Made by a program: the position numbers and the translations under genes. Source: Chlorocebus sabaeus (lineage: Eukaryota > Chordata > Mammalia > Primates > Cercopithecidae). From it: a stretch of 64,000 nt of DNA. The number at the start of each line of letters is the position of its first letter. The first letter of the stretch is position 1. The notes beneath the pieces were generated by a model. That model worked only from the letters and a program-made list of their open reading frames with translations. It was not told the origin of the DNA and made no database searches. This document shows positions 36,330-46,240 of the stretch, in pieces. Where the stretch lies: assembly GCF_047675955.1 (NCBI RefSeq), contig NC_132910.1, positions 89,802,923 to 89,866,922 of the forward strand, read 5' to 3'.

Positions 36330-36460
36330 GTATACACATTGTGACAAGATATTAACAACGAGTTAATCTAGATAAAGGATATGTGGGTGATCATTACTCA
36401 ATTCTTTCAACTTTTCTATATATTTTGACATTTTTCAAAATAAAAAATTGTGTGGAGAGT
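36330..36460 (+). mobile_element. Old L1M 3' end
   Basis: 'atatgtgggtgatcattact', 'tctttcaacttttctatata' and 'ttgacatttttcaaaataaa' form the terminal segment of an old L1 3' UTR. More of the same element may extend upstream to about 36110. Confidence 0.6.
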
Positions 36461-36544
36461 AGATTTTAAAGAACCATTTTACACTGCTCACTCATAAGCT
36501 AATAATATAGTCTCAAATATAATGTGAATATATAATTTTAATAA

Positions 36545-36900
36545 GTAGCTCTAGCTGCTGTCACTAACAAACCCAAAAGCTCAATGGGTTTCATGTGATA
36601 AATATTTGTTTTTCACTCTTGTCATGGTCAGTATAGAGCAGATTTCCTAAATGACTCTCATTCAAACAGTACAAACTGTCATCTCCAACTTACCTCAGAA
36701 GGAGAAGGTAGGTATGTGGAAAATTGTAAAGGGGTTTTATGTCCAGAAGCAAAAATGGCATTCATCACTTCCCATCATAGTTTATTGACCACAAATGGTT
36801 CAAATGATCCCAACCTAACTGAAAGCAAGGCTGGGAAATGAGGACTTTCTATGTCAGGGAAAGGAAGTAGGACTGATAAATATCTAGCCAGTCTCTGATA
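36545..36900 (-). mobile_element. Ancient interspersed repeat, unassigned family, copy B
   Basis: Blocks 'agctgctgtcactaacaaac', 'aatggcattcatcacttccc', 'tagtttattgaccacaaatg' and 'aaggctgggaaatgagg' occur in the same order as in the copy at 30335-30712. It ends near 'agccagtctctgat'. The family name is unknown to me. Confidence 0.5.
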
Positions 36901-37988
36901 GAAGAACATTGTCACTCTAGCTGCTTTCCTTGTAGAATAAGAACCTTCTTTAAATAAAGATTATATGATGAATAAGTTTCTAACAGAAACTAAAATACAG
37001 GTATACCAGATCTCAAGTCAGTAGTTTGACAATGATTTCCAAATACTAGTTTTCTGAAGGATCAAGTTAGTAGCTTGAATTAAGTTATATCAAGTTCTCA
37101 ACTCGCTACCTTCAACTAGTTACAATTAGGCCTAAACAGCATCACTGTCTTTAGATAAAGATAAGTATGTTGCCATCTTAGGAAGCTGAAGTCAGTCTGA
37201 TTGAGTATTTCTTCATTCAGGCCTGAAGAGGTGGAGTTGTATTAGGAGCCTACCTCTGAAGCAGAACTTTTGTGCTTATAGTACCCAAAAATGTTTAGCA
37301 AAGCCAAAATAGAATTCAATCTCGATTTATTAGAAAGGTAAACACTATTTGTTTTCTGGGTCCAAAGTTTCTCTTGTTTGTAGCAGAGACTCCTGTAGAC
37401 CAGGGAGTGGGGTGGAGGAGGGTAAAGAGATGCAGCAGTGAGGGAAGGCCATCAGCAGAAGAATAATTAGAAGACCAACCCAAATTTACACTAGTTTGTT
37501 AGCTGATGGGTTGTCATTTCAGTCCAGATGCTTTCAAGAGATTCAAAAAAAATCTAGAATTCTCATATTGGTGAGTGGGGAAAAAAAGGGTGAAAGTATC
37601 ATGCTATATCTTTTTACATTGTTACAATAGAAACATTCAAAGCAAAAAAAAATATTTATGGGTCTGGGGTGTGTGTGTGTGTCTAACAGAAGTCCTGTCT
37701 GATAATATTGAACAGATTGGTATAAAAAAGAAGGGCCTATATATAACCACTCCACCTTATAGATGGTCTGCATTAGGACAGCAAGGGAAAGTGAATCACG
37801 CTTCTGCATCGTGAATAATGAATGCAGCATATTGAGCAACATAATCACTCTCTAATTGTTAGCATTCTCTTTCACCAGTAGAAATATCAGAGACAAAACT
37901 CTAGGACTTAAGAAGGACATATTTTGTTCCACATGGAGAATTTGAGGTCAAGGGTATATGAAAGTATTAACTATGCTTGTACTGTCTT
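36901..37988. other. Unique sequence
   Basis: No repeat is named. A short GT run is at 37668-37681 and A-runs are at about 37575-37590 and 37645. Overlapping frames on both strands at 37543-37848 look like chance frames. Confidence 0.45.
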
Positions 37989-38027
37989 CTTTTTAAAAAA
38001 ATTTCAACTTTTATTTTAGATACAGGG
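37989..38027 (-). mobile_element. L1 (primate L1PB/MA type), 3' terminal segment
   Basis: 'aaatttcaacttttatttta' and 'gatacaggg' are the reverse complement of a primate L1 3' end. The MSTA LTR interrupts it at 38028, and it resumes at 38549. Confidence 0.85.
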
Positions 38028-38548
38028 TGATATGGTTTGGCTCTGTGTCCCCACCCAAATCTGATGTTAAATCGTAATCCCCAGTGTCATGAGAGGGACC
38101 TGGTGGGAGACTATTGGATCATGTTCTCGTGATAGTTGGTGAGTTCTCATGAGATTTGGTGTGTTGTTTTGTTTTGTTTTGTTTTTGTTTAGTTTGAGAT
38201 GAGGTCTCTTTATGTTGCCCAAGTTGGTCTCAAACTCCTGAGCTCAAGCCATCCACCTATCACAGCCTCCCAAAGTGCTGGGATTACAGGTGTGAGCCAC
38301 TGCACCCAGCTGACATCTGGTTGTTTAAGTGTGTAGCACTTCCCTCTTCTCTCCCTCTCTCTCCTGCTCCTCCATGGTAAGACGTGCCCGCTTCCCCTTT
38401 GCCTTCTGCCATGATTGTAAGTTTCCCGAGGCCTCCCAGACATGCTTCCTGTATAGCCTGTGGAACTGTGAGTCAATTAAACCTCTTTTCTTCATAAACT
38501 ACCCAGTCTCAGTAGTTCTTTATAGCAGTGTGAGGACAGAGTAATACA
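38028..38548 (+). mobile_element. MSTA-type MaLR LTR inserted in L1
   Basis: It starts 'tgatatggtttggctctgtg', then 'gagagggacctggtggga', 'gttgtttaagtgtgtagcac', 'tgattgtaagtttcccgagg', 'catgcttcctgtatagcctg', 'gtcaattaaacctcttttct', and ends 'gagtaataca'. The flanks 'acaggg' and 'caaggg' are compatible with a short duplication. An Alu left monomer interrupts it at 38161-38310. The frames at 38210-38544 are from these repeats. Confidence 0.92.
38150..38321 (-). mobile_element. Free left Alu monomer (FLAM-like) inside MSTA
   Basis: The reverse complement reads as a single Alu left arm ending in an A-rich tail with AAAC units (plus strand 'gttttgttttgtttttg', 38161-38190). There is no right arm. 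The flanks 'tgagatttggt' (38150-38160) and 'tgacatctggt' (38311-38321) match at 9 of 11 bases as target-site duplication. Confidence 0.85.
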
Positions 38549-40080
38549 CAAGGGTTACATAAACATGTTTGTTACCTGGGTACATTGCACCCAGGTAGTG
38601 AGCATAATACCCAATGGGTAATTTTTCAACCAACATCCCCCTTCCTTCCTCCTCCACCCCAGTAGCCTATAGTGTCTATTGTTACCATGTTTATGTCTAT
38701 GTGTACTCAATGTTTAGCTCCCACCTGTAAGTGAGAACATGTGGTATTTGGTTTTCTGTGCCTACATTAGTTAGCTTAGGATTATGGCCTCCAATTCCAT
38801 CCATGTTGCTGCAAAAGAATGAACATGATTTCATTCTTTTTATGGTTGTATAGTATTCTATGGTGTATATGTACCACAATTTCTTTAACCTGATGGGCAC
38901 CTAGGTTGATTCCATGTTATTTGCTATTGTGAATAGTGTAGCAATGAACATAAGTGCATGTGTCTTTTTGGTATAATGATTTATTTTCCTTTGGATATAT
39001 ACCCAGTAATGGGATTGCTGGGTCAAATGGTAGCTCTGTTTAAAGTGCTTTGACAAATCTCCAAACTGATTTCCACAAGGGCCAAACTAATTTACATTCC
39101 CACCAGCAACATATAAGCCAAGGACAGTGCTGAGAAGGGTATTTTCTATGTTTTCTTCTAGGACTTTTCTAGTTTGAGGTCTTACATTTAAATCTTTAAT
39201 CTATCTTGAGTTAACTTTTGTACATGGTGAAAAGTAAGGTTCCAGTTTCATTCTTCTGCATGTGGTTAACCAGTTGTCCCAGCACCATTTATTAAATAGG
39301 GAGTCCTTTTCCCATTGCTTGTTTTTGTCAGTCTTGTCAAAGATAAGATGCTTGTAAGTGTACGGCTTTATTTCTGAGTTTTCTATTTTATTCCATTGCT
39401 CTATGTGTCTGTATTTGTACTAGTACCATGCTGTTTTGGTTACTGTAGCTTTATAGTATAGTTTGAAGTCAGATAGTATGATGCCTCTGACTTTATTCCT
39501 TTTGCTTGGGATGGCTTTGGCTATTCAAGATCTTTTTTGGTTCCATATGAATTTTAGTGTAGCTTTTTATAATTTTATGAAGAATGATGTTGGTAGTTTG
39601 ATAGGAATAGTGTTGAATCTATAAATTTCTTTGGGCAGTATTACCATTTTAATGAAATTGATTTTTCCAATTTTTGAGCATACAATGTTTTTCCATTTAT
39701 TTGTGTCATCTCTGATTTCTTTCAGCAATGTTTTGTAGTTCTCCTTACAGAGATCTTTTACCTTCTTAGTTAGCTATATTCCTAGGTATTTTATTTTATT
39801 CGTGGCTATTATAAATGGGATAATGTTCTTGATTTGACTCTAAGGCTGGACATTATTGGTGTATAGAAATGCTGCTGACTTTTGTACATCAATTTTGTAT
39901 CCTAAAATTTACTAAAATCACTTATCAGTTCTAGTAGCCTTTTGATGATGTCTTTGGGGTTTTCTAAATATAGAATAATATTGTCAGCAAAGAGAGATAA
40001 TTTGACTTCTTTTCCTATTCAGATACCTTTTATTTCTTTCTCTTGCCTGATTGCTGTGGCTATGACTTCCAACTGTACTT
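38549..40080 (-). mobile_element. L1 (primate L1PB/MA type) body with internal deletion
   Basis: The reverse complement carries the L1 3' UTR and the C-terminal half of ORF2. Landmarks are 'tagctcccacctgtaagtga', 'ggtgtatatgtaccacaatt', 'acccagtaatgggattgctg', 'cagcaccatttattaaatag', 'agtaccatgctgttttggtt' and 'tttgacttcttttcctattc'. Between about 39107 and 39140 the sequence jumps from 'cccaccagcaacatataa' to 'ctatgttttcttctagg', so several hundred bases of ORF2 are deleted. The 5' end is truncated near 40078. No frame survives. Confidence 0.92.
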
Positions 40081-41637
40081 TCCTAAAATCACAGTTATAA
40101 GACAGAAGAGTTTAGCAGATGGGCAACTATAATGCCAGCAGCATCACTGCGTTATATTGGAGCATGAGTTCTTCATGATCATCTAGATAGGATGCCTTAG
40201 TTTGAGTGGTTGAACTCCAAGATGGTTTCAAAGACCAAAAGGCAATAATTTCTCTACATTTTTCTGTGAAAGGCATAAACTGACACTATTTTGCTATAAC
40301 TCAGCAATTCTTTAATTTATTGAAGGAATAAAAAAGATATATTTCTGCTTGGATCTGTTTATAAGTATACCCACGTGTAGTTGCATAGGAAGAAAGGTGC
40401 ACAATTTGTAAAATCTAAGACCCTGAGTCACTGGAAACAGGGTTACTTGTACCTAACATAGATATAATTTTAAATTGCAGGGAAAGTTCCATGCCCCTAA
40501 TAGTTCTCCCATAATTCTGAAAAGCTTCACTTTTTTCATTCATTAGAGAAAGGTTTTGTAAATTCATAAAGCTCCTGAAATTGTACACAAAAATGTACAA
40601 TTTTTATATGGGTTTGGGACACTTTCCTAGGGAGAGTGTCTAGGGCTATCATCAGATTCCCCCCAAAAAATTCTTTAGCACACTAAAACTAAGCCATTGA
40701 ACACTTATTTGATCAATAAGCTCTTCAAATGCAAATTACCCTTGGAAGATTAGAGATGCCATTCACACAAACAGTTTTCAAAGGTTGATTGGCTTGTGAC
40801 CAATGCATGCAGAAACTGTTACTAACCTGAAGCCTCCCTCTTAGGTACATTTCTAATGACTGCAGGTTAGGTGAATAGGACACTCAGGTTGCACAGACTT
40901 ATATATCTGCAGATGCTGCATGGCGCTTGCTTTGTAGTCTTTTTTAGCAAATTTGCTAACCAGACACCCTGCTCCCAGCTTCATTTCTTAGGTTTCTCAC
41001 CAGTCCCCCAAAAAGTAATTGTGGAAAAGCAATGGATAACTTGCGTAGGCTTCTGAGTTCACCTAGAACATTTCAGGTTGAGTGAGCAAGTTAAAAAATA
41101 TAGCTTATATTTTTGTCAAGTTACTGTACGTGAAACTTGATATTTGACAATGACTATGCTAAAAAAAAGTTTTCAGATTGCGTTAGACACTCTTGACTTT
41201 TTGATGTAGATTGTTCAGCTGACAATTTTACATGTGAAATTGTAAAATAAAACTGAATGTTGTCATTTTATTGAATTCAATCTTCTAAAAATGTATTCTT
41301 TTTTAAAATATGTCAGTGTAAATTTGCCAACTGTCTCCTGGTAGATTAAACTATCTTTTATTGTAAGATTATACTTATCCTAATTTTTAGGTATTAAGCT
41401 GTCCTTTATTTTATAAAATTATGGTTATAAAGATGAGTTAAAAAATGATCACCCAAAATTTTCAAAATTTTCCTTATTCATAAAATCTGAAAGCCTAACA
41501 CTGATTTATACTATAAAGTGAATTAGCTTATCAACTTGATTTCCTACTTATAGAAGCCTGGATGCTCTAATGAAGAAAAAGTGAAGGCAATGGGAGAAAG
41601 AATAGGGAGAAGTAGAGATGTTCTGACATTTGAGAAA
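40081..41637. other. Unique sequence, AT-rich
   Basis: No gene is recognised. A faint hAT-like end ('gggctatcatcagattcc') is near 40645. The frames at 40415-40600 and 40871-41056 have no domain. Confidence 0.45.
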
Positions 41638-41973
41638 CTTCAGTCTTTGTTCCTGTGTGCTGCTATAACAAAACACCTGAGACTGGTAATTTACGAAGAA
41701 CAAAATTTATTTCTCAAAGTTTTGGAGACTGGGAAATCTAAGATTATGGCACTGGTATCTGATGTGGGCCTTCCTGCTGTATCCTCACATGGTGGAAGAG
41801 CAAGAAAGAGAAACCACTCTAACATGCCCTTTTTATGGTGGCATTTATCCATTCATGAGTACTCAGCCCTCGTGAGCTAAATACCCACCACTAGGTCTTA
41901 CCTTCCAATGCTGTTGCATTGAGGATTAAATTTCTAACACAAGAATTTGGGAAGACACATTAAGATTACAGCA
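41638..41973 (-). mobile_element. ERVL-MaLR LTR (MST/MLT1 type)
   Basis: The reverse complement runs from 'cttcagtctttgttcctgtg' through 'cctgagactggtaatttacg', 'gtatcctcacatggtggaag' and 'gttgcattgaggattaaatt' to 'gacacattaagattacagca'. The plus-strand frame at 41581-41880 is LTR sequence plus flank. Confidence 0.85.
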
Positions 41974-43214
41974 GCTGACATAGGCGAAACACTCTTGTTA
42001 GGGTTTAGGGTTGTTGAGGGCAGTATGAAGGATCTGGGGACCTGGATACCAACAGGGAAGTTGGATGGACCCTTAAACAAATTCTGTTTTTGTCATCATG
42101 TTACCAATGGCCTTTTATGGCAGTCGGGGTATATTTTTGATAGTAACTGGCTAACAAAGCTAAAAGCTAATGCCTCCACTACAAAGACATCTTAGAGGTG
42201 TTATTTTATAAAAAACTAAAAGTTGTAGATCACCTGACATGTTTATTTATAGGGAATTCTGGAAAAAAATTGTTTTATTTTGCTTTCCTGGGTCTATCGC
42301 TCTGGTGACAGTTTAGTACATATAGAGAAACAAAGAGATGTTGCTTAAGCTCAGACAAATCTAGAACAAACCAAAGATCCTGTTTGTACAGTTCACCTGG
42401 GCCTGGTGACATGGCCACATTGCATGGAAATTCCTCGTAGATACTATTCCTGCTGTTCTGAGGATTATCTCAATCATTCCTTCACTCTTTCAGCAAATAT
42501 TTATTTGGAAAGAGTTGGATCTTTCCACCCCATCCAATTCAACTAACTAATATACACCAGCCAAATAAGAATGTTGGATCTTTAAACATCAAAGGCCACA
42601 TTTATATGAAGTGGAAAATACATCTTTAAGTTTATAAAAGCCCTGGCAGAAGCCTGGATTTTTTTTTTTTAAAGAATCGTGACCATCAGTCTGGTAAATG
42701 ACTGCTCACCCAGTGGCCTGCTGTTGAAATCTCTCTGGGCCACTTGGTATCTTTGGTTTACAACAAAGAAAGGCTCATTCTGCAGCTATATAAAAGGATG
42801 TCCTAATAAAAAAGCTTCTTACCTGTCTCAAAGGAATATGGGAAGGATGAATTAGATAATGCCTTCAAAGGTACTTTTAAATGGTGCTATGGAAATAGAA
42901 GACGCTATCGCTATTGTCATTTTGTTATAGACAATAGTGTTACTTGTTTTTCTTGGAAAAGCTAACTTTGCATCCAAAAAAAGCCAAAAAGCAAATATAC
43001 TTAAATCAGCCATTTGAGGGACTTAAAAATGCATTTGTGGCTAGATGGACTTTTCTTTTCTATGGTTCCCTTCTCCTTTCCTCCCTTCCAAGTTCAAGCA
43101 ACCCCATGAGGCCTGAAGTTTCTGAAGTCAAGGGTCGAGAGAAGAATAGAGACAGGCAATAGCAATATATAAGTAGAAAACAGCAGAGAACAAAATTACA
43201 GAAACTTATCACAA
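41974..43214. other. Unique sequence
   Basis: No gene is recognised. A short 'agcaaatatttatttgg' near 42490 may be an L2 end. The frames at 41947-42195 and 42944-43162 have no domain. Confidence 0.45.
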
Positions 43215-43340
43215 GAGGAGACCTTTGAGAGCATGTCATTCAAACTCTTTGCTATAGTAATAGAAGACTTAGACCCAGAAAGGTTAAGCAACATTCCAAA
43301 CATTACACAGATAGTTAAAAACAGTCATGGTCATTCTTAA
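43215..43340 (-). mobile_element. MIR-like fragment
   Basis: 'gacccagaaaggttaagcaa' and 'cattacacagatagttaaa' fit a decayed reverse MIR. Identification is weak. Confidence 0.35.
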
Positions 43341-43444
43341 ACATATCCTAATGGCTGGAAAGAGAAAAGGAACTCTCCAGTGCCTGTTTCAGCACCACCA
43401 TAGTCCCAGGACCTGCCTCATACTCATGAACATGTCTCCACAGG

Positions 43445-43770
43445 ATGGGAGGTAAGAGTTAGGGCCCTTGAGTCTAGTGACTTGGGCTCCTTCCTGACCC
43501 CACCCTACTCCCTCGTAGGGTAACCTTGGACAAGTAATCTCTCTAAGTTTAATTTCCCCAGGCTGTAAAAGTGGATGTTAGCAGTACCTACTCACCATGG
43601 GGTTGTTGAGAGGATTAAATGAGACTACATAGGCAGTGTTTAGCACAGTATCTAATGATAATTGTTGTTTTAGTGTCCCTAGATAACAAAATTAAATGAG
43701 AATTAAATGGGAAAATGCATATAACACGTTCATCATCGTGCCTGACATCATAATAATTGCTCAGTATGAA
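43445..43770 (+). mobile_element. MIR SINE, with possible second MIR piece
   Basis: 'gcccttgagtctagtgactt', 'gtaaccttggacaagtaatc', 'gcagtacctactcaccatgg' and 'ttgttgagaggattaaatga' give a clear MIR to about 43670. A further 'gaattaaatgggaaaatgca' and 'cgtgcctgacatcataataa' may be a second, partial MIR 3' half. Confidence 0.8.
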
Positions 43771-43797
43771 GTATTATTACTTCATACTCCCACACAA

Positions 43798-43936
43798 GCA
43801 TTCATTTAACAAGTATTTCTTGAGTTCTTACTGGGTGCTAGGAACTATGTTGTGCCCTGAGGATTCCACTCCCTGAGCTCAATGTCCTTGTCATCAAATG
43901 GAAGAGGCAGACAAATGCATGTAGTCAAATACATGC
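43798..43936 (-). mobile_element. L2-like 3' end
   Basis: 'cattcatttaacaagtattt', 'gttcttactgggtgctagg' and 'tgtccttgtcatcaaatgga' are the reverse complement of an L2-like 3' end. Confidence 0.65.
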
Positions 43937-44279
43937 TCTATATTGGGGTGGACAAACTTAACCCACATGCCAAATCCATGCCTATTTTTGTATGGCCCAT
44001 GAGCTAAAAATGGTTTTTCCACGTTTAAATGTTTGGAAAAACTTAAATAAAAGAGACTATTTCACGACACATGAAGAGTATATGAAATCCAAATTTCAGT
44101 GTCCATAATTACATTTTATTGGAGCACAGCCATGCTCATTCATTTACATATTGTCTGTGACTGCTTTACCCTATAATGGCCAAGTTGAATAGTTGCAACA
44201 GAGACCATATGGTCACCAAAACCTAAAATGTTTACTATCTGGCCCTTTTCAGAGTGATCTGCCACCTCTGTTCTATATC
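43937..44279 (+). mobile_element. hAT-type nonautonomous DNA transposon with 8-bp duplication
   Basis: The body 43945-44271 starts 'ggggtggacaaac'. It has 'tttttgtatggcccatgagc', 'ttttattggagcacagccat', 'gcaacagagaccatatggtc' and 'tttactatctggccctttt', and ends 'gatctgccacctctg'. The flanks 'tctatatt' (43937-43944) and 'tctatatc' (44272-44279) match at 7 of 8 bases. This duplication length is diagnostic of hAT elements. I recognise the family by sequence but cannot fix its MER number. Confidence 0.82.
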
Positions 44280-44382
44280 TTGGTAAATATCACAATATAA
44301 ATGTGTACTGAGAGGTGCTAGAGAAGAATAAGTGGGATGGAGGCCCCCTAATCCTGCCTGGGAACTGTGAAAGCTTCACTAA

Positions 44383-44705
44383 GGAGCTGAATCTTTTTTT
44401 TTTTTTTTTGAGACAGAGTCTCGCTCTGTGGCCCAGGCTGGAGTGCAGTGGCACGATCTCTGCTCGCTACAAGCTCTGCCACCTCCTGGGTTCACGCCAT
44501 TCTCCTGCCTCAGCCTCCCGAGAAGCTGGGACTACAGGCACCAGCCACCACGCCTGGCTAATTTTTTTGTGTTTTTAGTAGAGACGGGTTTTCACCGTGT
44601 TGGCCAGGATAGTCTCGATCTTCTGACCTCGTGATTCACCCGCCTCGGCCTCCCAAAGTGCTGGGATTACAGACGTGAGCCACCGCACCCAGCCGGAGCT
44701 GAGTC
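44383..44705 (-). mobile_element. AluY-type element with target-site duplication
   Basis: The T-run at about 44394-44410 starts the reverse complement, which ends 'cacccagcc' at 44694. 'caagctctgccacctcctgg' and 'ccaggatagtctcgatcttc' carry AluY-type bases. The flanks 'ggagctgaatc' (44383-44393) and 'ggagctgagtc' (44695-44705) match at 10 of 11. Frames on both strands here are Alu. Confidence 0.95.
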
Positions 44706-45307
44706 TTAAAGGATGAATAGGAGTTTGCCAGATGGAAAAGGGGACATGAATGTGTAAAGGCCCAGAATCAGGGCAGGGCAAAGGAGGGTCTGGGAAAACA
44801 GCAACACAGGGAGTGTTTCTTCAAGCAAACCCTGACCTCACTGTTCTAGCAACATCCATAAAAGCCATCTCAAGTGTTCAGGGTTTCAACTGTCTGCCAG
44901 TCTCCAGAACTATGTCCCCAGTGCCAGAACAATTACCTTGTCTCATAAAAATCACCTAGAACTTCTGATCCCTCTGGGTTTTCAAGTGTCTGATGAAAAT
45001 GAGACTTAATGACCTCATTGTGAATATGAGCCTTCCTTGTGTGCATGACCAGTCTCACTAGCATGTGTCCCAGGATTAATCTACAACTGTGACTAATTCT
45101 TACTGAAGGTGTTAAAACTAGACTTGGCTACAAAGCTTTAAGGAGCATTGAGACATGTGCTCCGTGGATAAAAAGGAGCAGAGTAAAAAGAAAATAAACA
45201 AGGGCAGGCCAGGACTTAGCAAGTGGCAGCAAAATGACACCCAGGAATATGGGAACAGCTATTAAAGGGTATCTTCTGATCCCTAGATTAGAAGACAGGC
45301 AGAATTG
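44706..45307. other. Unique sequence between inverted Alus
   Basis: Nothing recognised. The frame at 44750-44959 has no domain. Confidence 0.45.
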
Positions 45308-45606
45308 GGCGGGGCGCAGTGGCTCACGCCTGTAATCCTAGCACTTTGGGAGGCTGAGGTGGGCAGATCACGAGGTCAGGAGATTGAGACAATCCTGGCT
45401 AACACGGTGAAACCCCGTCTCTACTAAAAATGCAAAAAATTAGCCAGGCGTGGCGGCGGGCGCTTGTAGTCCCAGCTACTTGGGAGGCTGAGGCAGGAGA
45501 ATGGCGTGAACCCAGGAGGCAGAGCTTGCAGTGAGCCGAGATGGTGCCACTGCACTCCAGCCTGGGGGACAGAGCCAGACTCCATCTCAAAAAAAAAAAA
45601 AGAAAA
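45308..45606 (+). mobile_element. AluY-type element
   Basis: It is full length, from 'ggcggggcgcagtggctc' to a poly-A at 45590-45601. 'tcacgaggtcaggagattga', 'cctggctaacacggtgaaac' and 'atggcgtgaacccagg' are AluY-like. No clean target-site duplication was found by eye. It is in inverted orientation relative to the AluY at 44394. The 135-codon minus frame at 45806-45399 is largely Alu antisense. Confidence 0.93.
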
Positions 45607-45652
45607 GTGCTTAGTATACTAAAACACCTGTCCTCTGCATATACAGAAACTG

Positions 45653-45717
45653 CAGTGCACAAACAGGTAGAGAGGTGAGATGCACAAACAGTGCACAAAT
45701 AGGCAGAGACGTTAGAA
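45653..45717. repeat. Imperfect 36-bp tandem duplication
   Basis: 'cagtgcacaaacaggtagag' at 45653 recurs as 'cagtgcacaaataggcagag' at 45689, with a few substitutions and a partial second unit. An A-run follows at 45715-45729. Confidence 0.8.
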
Positions 45718-45943
45718 AAAAAAAAAAAAGAAAATGGGCAGAACTGACAATTGGAGACAGGCCTGAAACTTGAGTTGTGGAGGAGTAGGAAATGGCAAAT
45801 GCACAAGCAATGGCAGTCATCAGAGCCTATGACATGGCACTGACTTCACCAGTCAGTGGAAGGCCATGCTGTTGTATACCCAGAGGCTGCCATAAGCTTG
45901 AAGTTACATGACAGAAACTAAGAAGACTAAATCCAAATGTGAA

Positions 45944-45981
45944 ATACATGCACATGCGCGCGCGCGCACACACACGCACGC
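45944..45981. repeat. Alternating purine-pyrimidine tract (Z-DNA prone)
   Basis: All 38 bases alternate purine and pyrimidine, including 11 consecutive bases of GC alternation or more (about 45956-45967) flanked by CA repeats. This composition is the classical Z-DNA-forming type. Confidence 0.9.
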
Positions 45982-46084
45982 TTGCTCACACAAACACATA
46001 TCAGTTTACCTTCTCCTTTCTAACTAGGAAGGGTCAGTTAGGCACAGCAGTTCAACTCAGCCTTGTGTACCCTTGAGCATTACT

Positions 46085-46240
46085 TCATTCTTCCAGCCAG
46101 CCCTCATCCATCGAACAACACAATGATTGAGCTCCTCTGTGAGGCAAGCACTATGCTAATTTCTAGTACTACTGTAGGGAGCAAGACAGAAACTGTCATG
46201 GCTCTTGCAGAGCTCTCTGCCTAGCAGAAAAGACAGATGT
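46085..46240 (-). mobile_element. L2-like 3' end
   Basis: 'attgagctcctctgtgaggc', 'aagcactatgctaatttcta' and 'atggctcttgcagagctctc' fit the reverse complement of an L2-like end. It is diverged. Confidence 0.5.

Noticed and set aside
41998..42012. 'gttagggtttagggttg' as an interstitial telomere repeat
   Set aside because: Barely two imperfect units; chance is sufficient.
45399..45806. 135-codon minus-strand frame
   Set aside because: Mostly antisense Alu, giving the familiar 'LECSGTISAHC' Alu peptide, plus low-complexity sequence.
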